Assembly: GCF_001514215.1 (NCBI RefSeq)
Contig: NZ_KQ948855.1
Coordinates: forward strand, 92,765-156,764
Direction of reading: 5' to 3'
Source: Streptomyces bungoensis
Lineage (GTDB): Bacteria; Actinomycetota; Actinomycetes; Streptomycetales; Streptomycetaceae
DNA length: 64,000 nt
Part shown: piece after piece, positions 26,364-34,577 of the stretch
Numbering within the stretch: the first letter of the stretch is position 1
Layout of the letters: each line of letters opens with the position of its first letter
Notes under the pieces: model-generated
Seen by the model: only the letters and a program-made list of their open reading frames with translations
The model's database searches: none
Told to the model about the DNA's origin: nothing
Made by a program: the position numbers and the translations under genes

Positions 26364-27694
26364 GCACCCAGATCTTCCAGGCGTCGACGCTGTACGGCAC
26401 GGCCACGCTCGCCGCCGCCCTGGACTCCGGCTGCTTCCGCCCGGCCGGCCGGCGGATCCTGCTGGTCTGCAACAACGCGGCCACGCCCGAGACCACGCCC
26501 GGCCTGGACGAGATGCCCGGGTTCGAGAAGCTGCGCGACCGCTTCGACGACGTGATCTCCTACAACGAGACGATCTTCCCGTTCCACCCGGGCGGCTGGG
26601 CGCCCCGCGTCGACGACCTGCCGCTCTGGGAGCGTTTCCTGCGCCACGAGTGGCAGCTGGGCGACGAGGACGTCGAACTGGCGGTGGAGTCGATCCAGGT
26701 CAACCCGTCCCTGGCGCTCGCGCAGATCTTCACCGGCGCCCCGGTCACGGTCTACGCCGACGGACTCATGAGCTACGGCCCGACCCGCAACAAGATCGAC
26801 CCGCTGGTCGGCACCCGCGTGGACCGCGTGCTCCACCTCGACCTGGTGCCCGGCCTGGAGCCGCTGCTGCTCACCGAGTTCGCCGTGCCCGGCGAGATCG
26901 TGCCGACGCCCGCCTTCACCAAGGTGCTCGCCGAACTCGCCCCGCTCGGCGACGGCCTCCCGGCGGTCGAGGAACCCGCGCTGCTGCTCGGCCAGTACCT
27001 GTCCGCGCTGGAGATCCTCACCCCGGAGCAGGAGGAGGCCCTGCACGTCCGGATGCTGAAGGGCGCGGTCGCGCTCGGCCACACCCGGGTGGTGTTCAAG
27101 CCGCACCCCAGTGCCCCGGCCCGCTTCACCCGCTCCCTGGAGCAGGAGGCGGAGAGGCTGGGCGCCGAGCTGACCGTGCTCGACACGCCGGTCCTCGCCG
27201 AGGTGCTGTACCAGCGGATGCGTCCGGCGCTGGTCGTCGGCTGCTTCTCCACCGCCCTGCTCACCGCCTCCGCACTCTACGGCCTCCCGGTCGCCCGGGT
27301 CGGCACCGAACTGCTGCTGGAGCGGCTGACGCCGTACGAGAACAGCAACCGGGTGCCGGTCACCCTCGTGGACGCCCTGCTGCCCGAGCTCGGCGACCGC
27401 GCCGCCGTCACCGCGCAGCGCCCGGGCATGGACGTGGCGGCGCTGGGCGCGCTGGTGCGTGCCGTCGGCTTCGCGATGCAGCCGAAGATCCTGCCGGGGC
27501 TGCGACCGGAGGCGGAGGGCTGGCTCGCCGGGAACCTGGACCAGCGGACGCTGCGCTACTTCAAGCGCAAGCGGCTGACGTCGCTGGCGCTGCCCGGCGG
27601 GGTGCCAGCCCAGCTGGCGTTCATCCCGCGCAACGCCACCGTGCGCCGGATGGCCCGCAAGGCGCGCGGTCTGCGCAGGTCGGTGCGGCGTTGA
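26360..27694 (+). CDS. polysialyltransferase-family glycosyltransferase
   Basis: This 444-residue cytosolic protein resembles alpha-2,8-polysialyltransferase (POLYST) family members. It shows TQIFQASTLYGTATLAAAL at the N-terminus, the HP motif FKPHPS (about residue 246) and the serine motif GCFSTALLTASALYGLP (about residues 292-308), both used for CMP-sugar binding. The basic C-terminus (RRMARKARGLRRSVRR) suggests membrane contact. Coupled by GTGA to the GT2 gene and 8 bases before the acyltransferase gene, it is the likely polymerase for a poly-nonulosonate chain. Confidence 0.85.
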   Translation: MSTQIFQASTLYGTATLAAALDSGCFRPAGRRILLVCNNAATPETTPGLDEMPGFEKLRDRFDDVISYNETIFPFHPGGWAPRVDDLPLWERFLRHEWQLGDEDVELAVESIQVNPSLALAQIFTGAPVTVYADGLMSYGPTRNKIDPLVGTRVDRVLHLDLVPGLEPLLLTEFAVPGEIVPTPAFTKVLAELAPLGDGLPAVEEPALLLGQYLSALEILTPEQEEALHVRMLKGAVALGHTRVVFKPHPSAPARFTRSLEQEAERLGAELTVLDTPVLAEVLYQRMRPALVVGCFSTALLTASALYGLPVARVGTELLLERLTPYENSNRVPVTLVDALLPELGDRAAVTAQRPGMDVAALGALVRAVGFAMQPKILPGLRPEAEGWLAGNLDQRTLRYFKRKRLTSLALPGGVPAQLAFIPRNATVRRMARKARGLRRSVRR

Positions 27695-27702
27695 GGCGCC
27701 CG

Positions 27703-28905
27703 GTGAACGTCCGCCGACGAGTTGGCGGCCCGGGAGCCCGGCGGCCCGGTCCGTGGCGTGAGGCGCCGAGTGCCGCCGAGGCGTCCCGCACCACGTCCGC
27801 TTCGTCCCCCACCCTCGACGCCGTTCCCGCCGCGCCGTCCGCCCCCGGCGGGCGCCGGAGCCGGCTGCTCGCCCTGGACGGCCTGCGCCTGGCGGCCGCC
27901 CTGCTGGTCTGCCTCTACCACTACGCCGGACGCGGCGGCCCGGTCGCCGCGTCCTGGCACCAGCACCCGGCCCACGTCTTCCCGACCCTGTCCCGGGTGG
28001 CCGTCTACGGCTGCCTGGGCGTGCAGTTCTTCTTCGTCATCAGCGGTTTCGTCATCTGCATGAGCAGCTGGGGCCGCACCCTGGGCGACTTCTTCCGCTC
28101 CCGCGTGGCCCGCCTCTACCCCGCCTACTGGGTCGCCCTGGTCCTGGTGACCGCGGCGGCCGTCGCCCTCCCGGCCGTCGTGCACCCGGTCCGCCTCGAC
28201 GAGTTCCTGGTCAACCTGACGATGCTGCAGCAGCCCATGGGTGCCACCCGGGTGCTGGGCGTGTGCTGGACGCTCTGGGTGGAGGTGCGCTTCTACGCGC
28301 TGTTCGCGCTGTTCGTCGTCGCGCGGGGAGTCACCTACCGGCGGGTGGTGCTGTTCGCCTGCGTCTGGACGCTCGCGGCCGCCGTGTGCCGCACGTCCGG
28401 CAACGAGCTGACGGACCAGCTGCTCATGCCGGAGTACGCGCCCTTCTTCGTCGGCGGTCTGGCCCTGTACCTGATCCACCGCTTCGGCAGCGACCTGCTG
28501 CTGTGGGGCATCGTCGCGGTGTCCTGGCTGCTCGCGCAGAGCGAGGCCACGCAGGGTCTGTGGCACCCGGGCGCCCCCGGCGGCGTCCACCGCGACCCGT
28601 ACGTGGTCGTGCTGATCGTCACCGTGGCCTTCGCCGCCGTGGCCGCCGTGGCGCTGGGGTGGACCCGGTGGGCCTCCTGGCCCTGGCTGGTGACGGCCGG
28701 GGCGCTGACGTACCCGTTCTACCTGGTCCACGAGCACCTGGGCTGGTTCGTCATCCGGGTGCTGCACCGGGGGCTGGGTCTGCCGCCGTGGCCGACGCTC
28801 GCCGTGACCGTCCTGGGCATGCTGCTGCTGGCCTGGCTGATCCACCGCTTCGTGGAGACGCCGTTGGGCCCGCGGCTGAAGCGGGCCCTGAAGCGGCCGG
28901 CGTGA
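27703..28905 (+). CDS. acyltransferase-3 family membrane protein
   Basis: This 400-residue integral membrane acyltransferase has a 50-residue Arg/Ala/Pro-rich N-terminal tail followed by about ten transmembrane helices. LDGLRLAAALLVCLYHYAG contains the family's catalytic His region, VQFFFVISGFVI and RVARLYPAYWVAL are signature segments, and the protein ends with IHRFVETPLGPRLKR. Members O-acetylate extracellular polysaccharides. In this cluster it probably modifies the wall glycopolymer. It converges on the LysE gene, 6 bases apart. Confidence 0.92.
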   Translation: MNVRRRVGGPGARRPGPWREAPSAAEASRTTSASSPTLDAVPAAPSAPGGRRSRLLALDGLRLAAALLVCLYHYAGRGGPVAASWHQHPAHVFPTLSRVAVYGCLGVQFFFVISGFVICMSSWGRTLGDFFRSRVARLYPAYWVALVLVTAAAVALPAVVHPVRLDEFLVNLTMLQQPMGATRVLGVCWTLWVEVRFYALFALFVVARGVTYRRVVLFACVWTLAAAVCRTSGNELTDQLLMPEYAPFFVGGLALYLIHRFGSDLLLWGIVAVSWLLAQSEATQGLWHPGAPGGVHRDPYVVVLIVTVAFAAVAAVALGWTRWASWPWLVTAGALTYPFYLVHEHLGWFVIRVLHRGLGLPPWPTLAVTVLGMLLLAWLIHRFVETPLGPRLKRALKRPA

Positions 28906-28911
28906 GGCGCC

Positions 28912-29562
28912 CTACGCGCTGGCGAGCGTCAGCTTGACCGCGAACCCGAGGAAGAGCGCGCCGGCCGCCGAAGTGGCCGTCGCCGACAGCCGCCTGCGGC
29001 GCCGGAAGGCGGCGGCGAGACGGGTGCCGCCGAATATCAGCGCGGTGAGGTAGAGGAAGCTGGCCGCCTGCGCGAAGGCGCCGAGGACGACGAAGGAGAG
29101 CGCCGGGTAGGCGTAACCCGGGTCGACGAACTGCACGAAGAAGGCGACGAAGAACAGGATCGCCTTGGGGTTGAAGAGGCTGACGACGAGGGCCCGGCGG
29201 AAGGGCCGCTCGTACGACGCGCCGGCCGGCGCCGCCTCCTCGACGGTCTCCTCGCGCCGGGTCCGCCACATCTGCCAGGCGGCCCGCATCATCCCGACGG
29301 CCAGCCAGGTCAGGTAGCCGGCCCCGGCGTACTTCACGATCCCGAACAGCAGGGCGTTGGCCTTGAGCAGCGAGGCGACCCCGGCGGCGGAGAGCGTCAT
29401 GAGGACCGTGTCACCGCACCACACCCCGGCGGCGGCGGTGTACCCGGCCCGCACGCCGCGGCGGGCGGCCACGGACAGGACGTAGAGCGAGTTGGGGCCG
29501 GGCAGCAGGACGATGAGGACGAGTCCCGCCAGGTAGGTGGGGAGATCGATGACGCCGAACAT
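28912..29562 (-). CDS. LysE/RhtB-family amino-acid exporter
   Basis: This 216-residue membrane protein has six hydrophobic segments. LIVLLPGPNSLYVLSVAARRG (residues about 17-37) is the family signature, and FNPKAILFFVAFFVQF is the second conserved element. It probably exports a neutral or basic amino acid. The start ATG at 29562 gives the usual MFGV-type N-terminus; the ATG at 29592 is less likely. Transcribed alone. Confidence 0.92.
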   Translation of the reverse strand: MFGVIDLPTYLAGLVLIVLLPGPNSLYVLSVAARRGVRAGYTAAAGVWCGDTVLMTLSAAGVASLLKANALLFGIVKYAGAGYLTWLAVGMMRAAWQMWRTRREETVEEAAPAGASYERPFRRALVVSLFNPKAILFFVAFFVQFVDPGYAYPALSFVVLGAFAQAASFLYLTALIFGGTRLAAAFRRRRRLSATATSAAGALFLGFAVKLTLASA

Positions 29563-29659
29563 GGGATGGAGTGTCGCACGGGGGTACGACACTCCGGCCC
29601 GCCCGGGTCAGCCGTCACCGCGCTCCACGAGCGTGACCGGGCCCGCGCCGATTCCGCCC

Positions 29660-29684
29660 GTGATCACTCGTACGAGGTGATCAC
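29660..29684. promoter_or_regulatory. near-perfect 25-base palindrome after the mutase gene
   Basis: GTGATCAC, TCGTACGA and (after one extra G) GTGATCAC form a nearly perfect palindrome; the outer and central octamers are each self-complementary. It lies 5 bases past the mutase stop and about 100 bases upstream of the LysE start. A terminator hairpin is possible but its loop would be tiny, so a protein-binding site for LysE regulation is equally plausible. Confidence 0.45.
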
Positions 29685-29689
29685 CCCGC

Positions 29690-31270
29690 TCAGAACGCGT
29701 CCGCCGGCACATGGCTCCCCCAGATCTCCCGGAGGGCGTCGCACACCTCCCCCACCGTCGCCCTGGCCCGCAGGGCCTTCTTCATCGGGTACAGGACGTT
29801 GTCCTCGCCCTCCGCCGCCTTCTTCAGGGCGTCCAGGGCCGTGTCCACCGCCCGCCGGTCCCGCTCGGCCCGCAGCTTCCGCAGCCGCTCCGCCTGCCGG
29901 GCCTCGATCGCCGGGTCCACGCGCAGGGGCTCGTAGGGCTCCTCCTCGTCGAGCCGGAAGCGGTTGACGCCGACGACCACCCGCTCGCCGGAGTCGGTCT
30001 CCTGGGCGATGCGGTAGGCGTTGCGTTCGATCTCCTCCTTCTGGAAGCCGCGCTCGATCGCGGCCACCGCGCCGCCGAGGTCCTCGATCCCGCGCATGAG
30101 GTCCAGGGCGGCCCGCTCGATGTCGTCCGTCATGCGCTCCACCGCGTAGGAGCCCGCGAAGGGGTCGACGGTGGCCGTCACGTCCGTCTCGTGGGCCAGC
30201 ACCTGCTGCGTGCGCAGGGCCAGCCGCGCACTCTTGTCCGTGGGCAGCGCGATCGCCTCGTCGAAGGAGTTGGTGTGCAGGGACTGGGTGCCGCCGAGCA
30301 CGGCGGCCAGGGCCTGGACCGCCACCCGGACCAGGTTCAGCTCCGGCTGCTGGGCCGTCAGCTGGACGCCCGCCGTCTGGGTGTGGAAGCGCAGCATCAG
30401 CGACTTGGGGTTGCGCGCGCCGAACTCCTCCTTCATCACGCGGGCCCAGATCCGCCGCGCCGCGCGGAACTTGGCCACCTCCTCCAGCAGCGTCGTACGG
30501 GCGACGAAGAAGAAGGACAGGCGGGGCGCGAAGCCGTCGACGTCCATGCCGGCCGCGACCGCCGTACGCACGTACTCGATGCCGTCCGCGAGGGTGAAGG
30601 CGATCTCCTGCGCGGGCGAGGCGCCGGCCTCGGCCATGTGGTAGCCGGAGATCGAGATGGTGTTCCACCTCGGGATCTCGGCGCTGCAGTACTTGAAGAT
30701 GTCGGCGGTCAGCCGCAGGGAGGGCTTCGGCGGGAAGATGTACGTCCCGCGCGCGATGTACTCCTTCAGCACGTCGTTCTGGATCGTGCCGGTCAGCCGG
30801 TCGGCGCCGATGCCCTGCTCCTCCGCCACCAGCTGGTAGAGGAGCAGCAGCAGGGCCGCCGGGGCGTTGATGGTCATCGAGGTGGAGACCTGGTCCAGCG
30901 GGATGCCGTCGAACAGCACCCGCATGTCGTCGACGGAGTCGATCGCGACGCCCACCTTGCCGACCTCGCCGTGGGCGAGGGGCGCGTCGGAGTCGTGGCC
31001 CATCTGGGTCGGCAGGTCGAAGGCGACGGACAGGCCGGTGGTGCCCTGGGCGATCAGCTGCCGGTAGCGGGCGTTGGACTCGGCGGCCGTGCCGAAGCCG
31101 GCGTACTGGCGCATGGTCCAGGGGCGGCCGGTGTACATCGTCGGGTAGACGCCCCGCGTGTAGGGGTACGCGCCCGGTTCGCCCAGTTTCCCCGCCGGGT
31201 CCCAGCCGGTCAGGTCGCTCGGCCCGTAGACCGGCTCGATCGGCAGCCCCGACTCCGACTCATGCGCCAT
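29690..31270 (-). CDS. methylmalonyl-CoA mutase family, catalytic chain without B12 domain
   Basis: This 526-residue TIM-barrel mutase chain covers only the substrate-binding part. The usual C-terminal B12-binding domain of about 130 residues is absent, so a separate small subunit must supply cobalamin. Key residues are visible: TMRQYAGF carries the Tyr and IARGTYIF the Arg that mark methylmalonyl-CoA specificity (Phe/Gln in isobutyryl-CoA mutase), and ISGYHM carries the catalytic His. The ATG at 31270 has GGAGG at 6 bases. No B12 subunit gene is nearby, so it is encoded elsewhere. It feeds methylmalonyl-CoA/succinyl-CoA interconversion. Confidence 0.9.
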   Translation of the reverse strand: MAHESESGLPIEPVYGPSDLTGWDPAGKLGEPGAYPYTRGVYPTMYTGRPWTMRQYAGFGTAAESNARYRQLIAQGTTGLSVAFDLPTQMGHDSDAPLAHGEVGKVGVAIDSVDDMRVLFDGIPLDQVSTSMTINAPAALLLLLYQLVAEEQGIGADRLTGTIQNDVLKEYIARGTYIFPPKPSLRLTADIFKYCSAEIPRWNTISISGYHMAEAGASPAQEIAFTLADGIEYVRTAVAAGMDVDGFAPRLSFFFVARTTLLEEVAKFRAARRIWARVMKEEFGARNPKSLMLRFHTQTAGVQLTAQQPELNLVRVAVQALAAVLGGTQSLHTNSFDEAIALPTDKSARLALRTQQVLAHETDVTATVDPFAGSYAVERMTDDIERAALDLMRGIEDLGGAVAAIERGFQKEEIERNAYRIAQETDSGERVVVGVNRFRLDEEEPYEPLRVDPAIEARQAERLRKLRAERDRRAVDTALDALKKAAEGEDNVLYPMKKALRARATVGEVCDALREIWGSHVPADAF

Positions 31271-31350
31271 CGATGCCTCCGCAGTCCGTTTCGTCCCTCC
31301 TCACCATGCCCCGTAGTTCGGCGGCGGTCACGTGGGGAAGCATCCCGGGC

Positions 31351-32247
31351 ATGAGGATCCCGGGGAGATCTGCCGCCGTACGCGCCGCTGCGGCCGTACG
31401 CACCTCTGCCGTCGCACGTGGCTCCGCCGCCATACGCGCCTCCACCGCCCTGCTCGCCTGCGTCGCCGCCCTGGCCGCGCTGTGCGGCTGCACCGTGCGG
31501 CCGCCGGGCGGCGACGACGGGCGCCACTCGCCGGTGCACATCCGGCTGCCGGGCGCCACGACGGATCCGGCGCCCACCCGGGCGGCGCCGCGGACGCCCG
31601 GCCCCGGGACGGCGGGCGACGTCCTGTGGCGGCGCGGGAACAGCGGCTCGGGCGTGCGCGAGCTGCAGGCCCGGCTCCGCCAGGTCGACTGGCTCTTCGA
31701 CGGGCCGACGGGCTTCTACGACGATCTGACCGAGCGGGCCGTCAGCGGCTTCCAGGGCAGGCGCGGGCTGCCGCGGACCGGTCGGGTGGACCCTGTCACC
31801 TGGCAGCGGCTGCTGGCGATGACGCACCCGCCGGGCAAGTGGGAGCTGTACCTGATGGGCGGCCAGCCGGCCGGGGCACCCGACCCGCGCTGTCTGACCG
31901 GGCGGGTGCTCTGCGTCGACAAGACCAGCCGCACCCTGCGCTGGATGATCGACGGGCGGACCGTGTCGACGACGGCGGTGCGGTTCGGCTCGCAGTACTC
32001 CCCCACCCGCGAGGGCGTGTTCCACATCTACTGGAAGTCACGGCACCATGTGTCGACGCTCTACGACTCCCCGATGCCGTACGCGATGTTCTTCAGCGGC
32101 GGCCAGGCGGTGCACTACTCGTACGACTTCGCGGCCCGGGGGTACGCGGGCGGCTCGCACGGGTGCGTCAACGTACGGGACGAGGCGGCGATCGCGGCGC
32201 TGTTCGCACAGGTGAGGATCGGCGACGAGGTCGTCGTGTACCGGTGA
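31351..32247 (+). CDS. L,D-transpeptidase lipoprotein with peptidoglycan-binding domain
   Basis: This is a secreted wall enzyme of about 298 residues. The N-terminus is basic and Ala-rich, with a hydrophobic run ending in a lipobox (ALCGC, about residue 47), then a Pro/Thr linker. A PG_binding_1 domain (about 95-145, GVRELQARLRQVDWL and VSGFQGRRGLPRTG) precedes a YkuD-type catalytic domain (about 175-298) with SHGCVNV carrying the catalytic Cys and His. It forms 3-3 peptidoglycan cross-links or anchors proteins. I favour the ATG at 31351; in-frame ATGs at 31306 and 31273 only lengthen the leader. Divergent from the mutase gene. Confidence 0.88.
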   Translation: MRIPGRSAAVRAAAAVRTSAVARGSAAIRASTALLACVAALAALCGCTVRPPGGDDGRHSPVHIRLPGATTDPAPTRAAPRTPGPGTAGDVLWRRGNSGSGVRELQARLRQVDWLFDGPTGFYDDLTERAVSGFQGRRGLPRTGRVDPVTWQRLLAMTHPPGKWELYLMGGQPAGAPDPRCLTGRVLCVDKTSRTLRWMIDGRTVSTTAVRFGSQYSPTREGVFHIYWKSRHHVSTLYDSPMPYAMFFSGGQAVHYSYDFAARGYAGGSHGCVNVRDEAAIAALFAQVRIGDEVVVYR

Positions 32248-32254
32248 GATGCGG

Positions 32255-32293
32255 GGCGCGGGCGGGACCGGGGGAACGTGTCCCGCCCGCGCC
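32255..32293 (+). terminator. terminator after the L,D-transpeptidase gene
   Basis: A perfect 14-bp stem (GGCGCGGGCGGGAC and complement) encloses an 11-base loop, starting 8 bases after the stop codon. Confidence 0.85.
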
Positions 32294-32467
32294 AGGTGCA
32301 CGAGCCGTAGGTACGGGGGGAACCCCGGCTCAGTGCGACGGCCGATGACCAGTCGGCTCACTCAGTACTGCGCGGCGGGGCCCAGAAATGTCACACCTCT
32401 CGCGAAGAAATTTTCGCGCCACACGAAAGTGCAGGTCAGAGGGGTGAAGCCGGGGGCGTGCGCCGGT

Positions 32468-33664
32468 TCAGAGAGTGGTGTAAGACGGGCTCGGCGAGGG
32501 CATCGGCGCTCTCGCCCCGCGTCCCCGGGCCGGCGGGGCGAGGCGTGTGGGGGCGGGGGAGGTCACGCCGTCGGGGCGGTGACCGCCGGAGCCGTGTCCC
32601 CGGCCCCCGCCGTGGCCCTGGCCCTTGCCTTCGCCCAGGCCTCGGTGGGTGTCGTCGTCACCGCCCTGGCCGTTTCCCGTCCCCTTGCCCTTGCCCTTGC
32701 CGCCGGTGCCGTTGCCGTTTCCGGTGCCGGTGCTCTTGCCGCCACCGTTGCCGCCGCCGTTGGCGCCGCCGCTGTTGCCCTGGCCGCCGGTGCCGTTGCC
32801 GGTGCCGTTGCCGTTGCCGTTGCCGCCGCCGTTGCCGTTCTGGCCGCCGGCGGTGTACCGGCCCGCCAGGACGGACTTGCAGTACGCGGTGACCCGCGCG
32901 GGGCCGCCCGCCAGGCCCTCCAGGGCCTGCCTGCGGCCGGCGCCCAGCTCCTTGCCGTCCCGGATGTCGCGGCAGGCGGCGCCGGCCTCCTGCCACCAGG
33001 CGCCGGGGGTTCCGGCGGGGGCGCCGGGAGTGGTGCCCGGACGTGTGCCGGGGGCGTGGCCGGAGGGGCCGCCGCCCGGCGTTCCGCCGGTGCCGGGCGT
33101 GCCGGCGCCGGGGGCGAGGCCTTCGGGGGCCGGCGCAGAGGGGGAGGTGAGCGGATGGGCGGGGGTGTGGCCGGCGGAGACGGAGGCGGCCGGCGCGGGG
33201 CGTTCGTCGTGGAACGGCACCGGCAGCACCCCGCCGGCGGCCATGGCGACCCCGCCGAGCGTGCCAGCGGCCACCGCCGCGGCGAGCGCGAGCCGGACCG
33301 GACGGGCCCAGCGCGGGCGCCGGGAGCGGATTCCGGTACGGCCTCCGGCACCGATGCGGACGAGTCCGGCGTCGGCGCCGCGCGCGGACGCGCCGGACCG
33401 GCTGCCGGGGGTGCCGTCGCCCAGGGCGGCGGCGGTGCGCTCGGCCTCGGCCGCCTCGCGGGCCTTGCGGAACGCGGCCAGGGCACTCTGCTCGCCCGGC
33501 AGTTCACCGGTCGCGGGAGCCGCCTGCGCGGACAGCGCGCCCAGCGCCTCGGTAAGCCGTTCCGCCTGGTCGCGGGCAGCGGCGTCGACGGCTTCCAGCG
33601 ACTCACCGCGCAGCAGACGTTCCGCCGTTTCACGATTCAGCCACTTGTCGTGCTCGTCGGCCAT
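32468..33664 (-). CDS. membrane protein partner of ECF sigma factor, Gly/Asn-rich (module 1)
   Basis: This 398-residue probable anti-sigma-type protein has a cytoplasmic N-terminus (about 1-125, ending in basic RRPRWARPVR), one transmembrane helix (about 128-150) and a Pro/Gly/Thr linker. A short extracellular motif region follows (CRDIRDGKELG ... ARVTAYCKSVL, about residues 248-285), then a low-complexity Gly/Asn/Lys tail. The paralogue at 36438-37334 shares the LAAFRxAR segment before the helix and the C-R...DGK...VTAYC ectodomain. ATGA overlap with the sigma gene shows translational coupling. Anti-sigma function is inferred; no standard anti-sigma domain is recognisable. Confidence 0.8.
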   Translation of the reverse strand: MADEHDKWLNRETAERLLRGESLEAVDAAARDQAERLTEALGALSAQAAPATGELPGEQSALAAFRKAREAAEAERTAAALGDGTPGSRSGASARGADAGLVRIGAGGRTGIRSRRPRWARPVRLALAAAVAAGTLGGVAMAAGGVLPVPFHDERPAPAASVSAGHTPAHPLTSPSAPAPEGLAPGAGTPGTGGTPGGGPSGHAPGTRPGTTPGAPAGTPGAWWQEAGAACRDIRDGKELGAGRRQALEGLAGGPARVTAYCKSVLAGRYTAGGQNGNGGGNGNGNGTGNGTGGQGNSGGANGGGNGGGKSTGTGNGNGTGGKGKGKGTGNGQGGDDDTHRGLGEGKGQGHGGGRGHGSGGHRPDGVTSPAPTRLAPPARGRGARAPMPSPSPSYTTL

Positions 33665-34326
33665 CACATGTCCTTCTGCGTCCGCGCACGCGTATGCGTC
33701 ACAGTTGCGGACGACACCGCGCGACGGCGCGGTTCTCGCTGGGGGGGCAGTGCGTCGAGGACGCCCGCCGATTCCGGATCCTCGCCGAGCAGCTCCGCGA
33801 GCCGCTTGAGACCGCGGTGCGCGGCGGTGCGTACGGCGCCCGCGCGCTTGCCGAGGGTCTCGGCCGCGGACTTGGCGTCGAGACCGACCACCACCCGCAG
33901 CACGACCGCCTCGGCCTGGTCCTGCGGGAGGCGCGCGATGAGGGAGAGGGCGTGGTCGGTGGTCAGGGCCTCGATGGCCTCGCCGGCGGTGTCGGACTCG
34001 GCGGCGCGGCCGGTCAGTTCCGTCTCGTCGCCGCCGATCGCGGGGCGGCGGCCTCGCATCCGTATGTGGTCCAGGGCGCGGTTGCGGGCTATCCGGGCGG
34101 CCCAGCCGCGGAACCGGTCGGCGTCCCCGCTGAACCGGTCGAGGTCCCGGGCGATCTGCAGCCACGCCTCGGACGCGACGTCCTCGGCGTCCGCGTCACC
34201 GACGAGCGTGCGCACGTATCCGAGCAGCCTCGGGTGCACCGATCGGTACACAGCACGGAAAGCGGTCTCGTCTCCGTCCTGTGCCGCACGCACCGCGGTG
34301 GTCAGCTCCGCGTCGTCCCCCAGCAC
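33664..34326 (-). CDS. ECF sigma factor (module 1)
   Basis: This 220-residue ECF sigma factor has region 2 (about residues 15-85, RAVYRSVHPRLLGYVRTLVG, EDVASEAWLQIARDL, RGWAARIARNRALDHIR) and region 4 (about 125-180, LPQDQAEAVVLRVVVGLD and the GAVRTAAHRGLKRL recognition helix). A 40-residue Arg/Pro-rich tail follows. It is clearly paralogous to the sigma factor at 37331-38041, with nearly identical region 4. Its stop overlaps the start of the membrane-protein gene. Targets unknown. Confidence 0.93.
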   Translation of the reverse strand: MLGDDAELTTAVRAAQDGDETAFRAVYRSVHPRLLGYVRTLVGDADAEDVASEAWLQIARDLDRFSGDADRFRGWAARIARNRALDHIRMRGRRPAIGGDETELTGRAAESDTAGEAIEALTTDHALSLIARLPQDQAEAVVLRVVVGLDAKSAAETLGKRAGAVRTAAHRGLKRLAELLGEDPESAGVLDALPPQREPRRRAVSSATVTHTRARTQKDM

Positions 34327-34515
34327 CGCACTCCCTTACGCCTGTCTTCGGATCGGCGCGAAAGGCACGTTACGGCGTGAAACAGCTCGCCGTCCATGTC
34401 CGTAGAAGATGCAACTAACTCGTGACCGGGTCCGGATGTGCGCAGGGTGAGGATGTCGGCGGCTGGGATGCGGAACTGCTGCCGGTCTACTGCGCGGGAA
34501 CACATTCTGGCATGT

Positions 34516-34547
34516 ACGAGTCAGGAAGCCCGGAATCATGGACTCGT
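34516..34547. repeat. inverted repeat upstream of the TnpB-like gene
   Basis: ACGAGTC (34516-34522) and GACTCGT (34541-34547) form a perfect 7-bp inverted repeat around 18 bases. It lies about 30 bases before the TnpB-like start and could be part of a left-end structure of an IS200/IS605-type element, or a promoter operator. Confidence 0.3.
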
Positions 34548-34577
34548 GTTCTTCTCTCGAATGCGTGACCTTCGCCG

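Noticed and set aside
32560..33000. Gly/Asn-rich coding region considered as a simple-sequence repeat or CRISPR-like array
   Set aside because: It is irregular GGC/AAC-type codon repetition inside the open frame of the membrane protein; no constant repeat-spacer structure.
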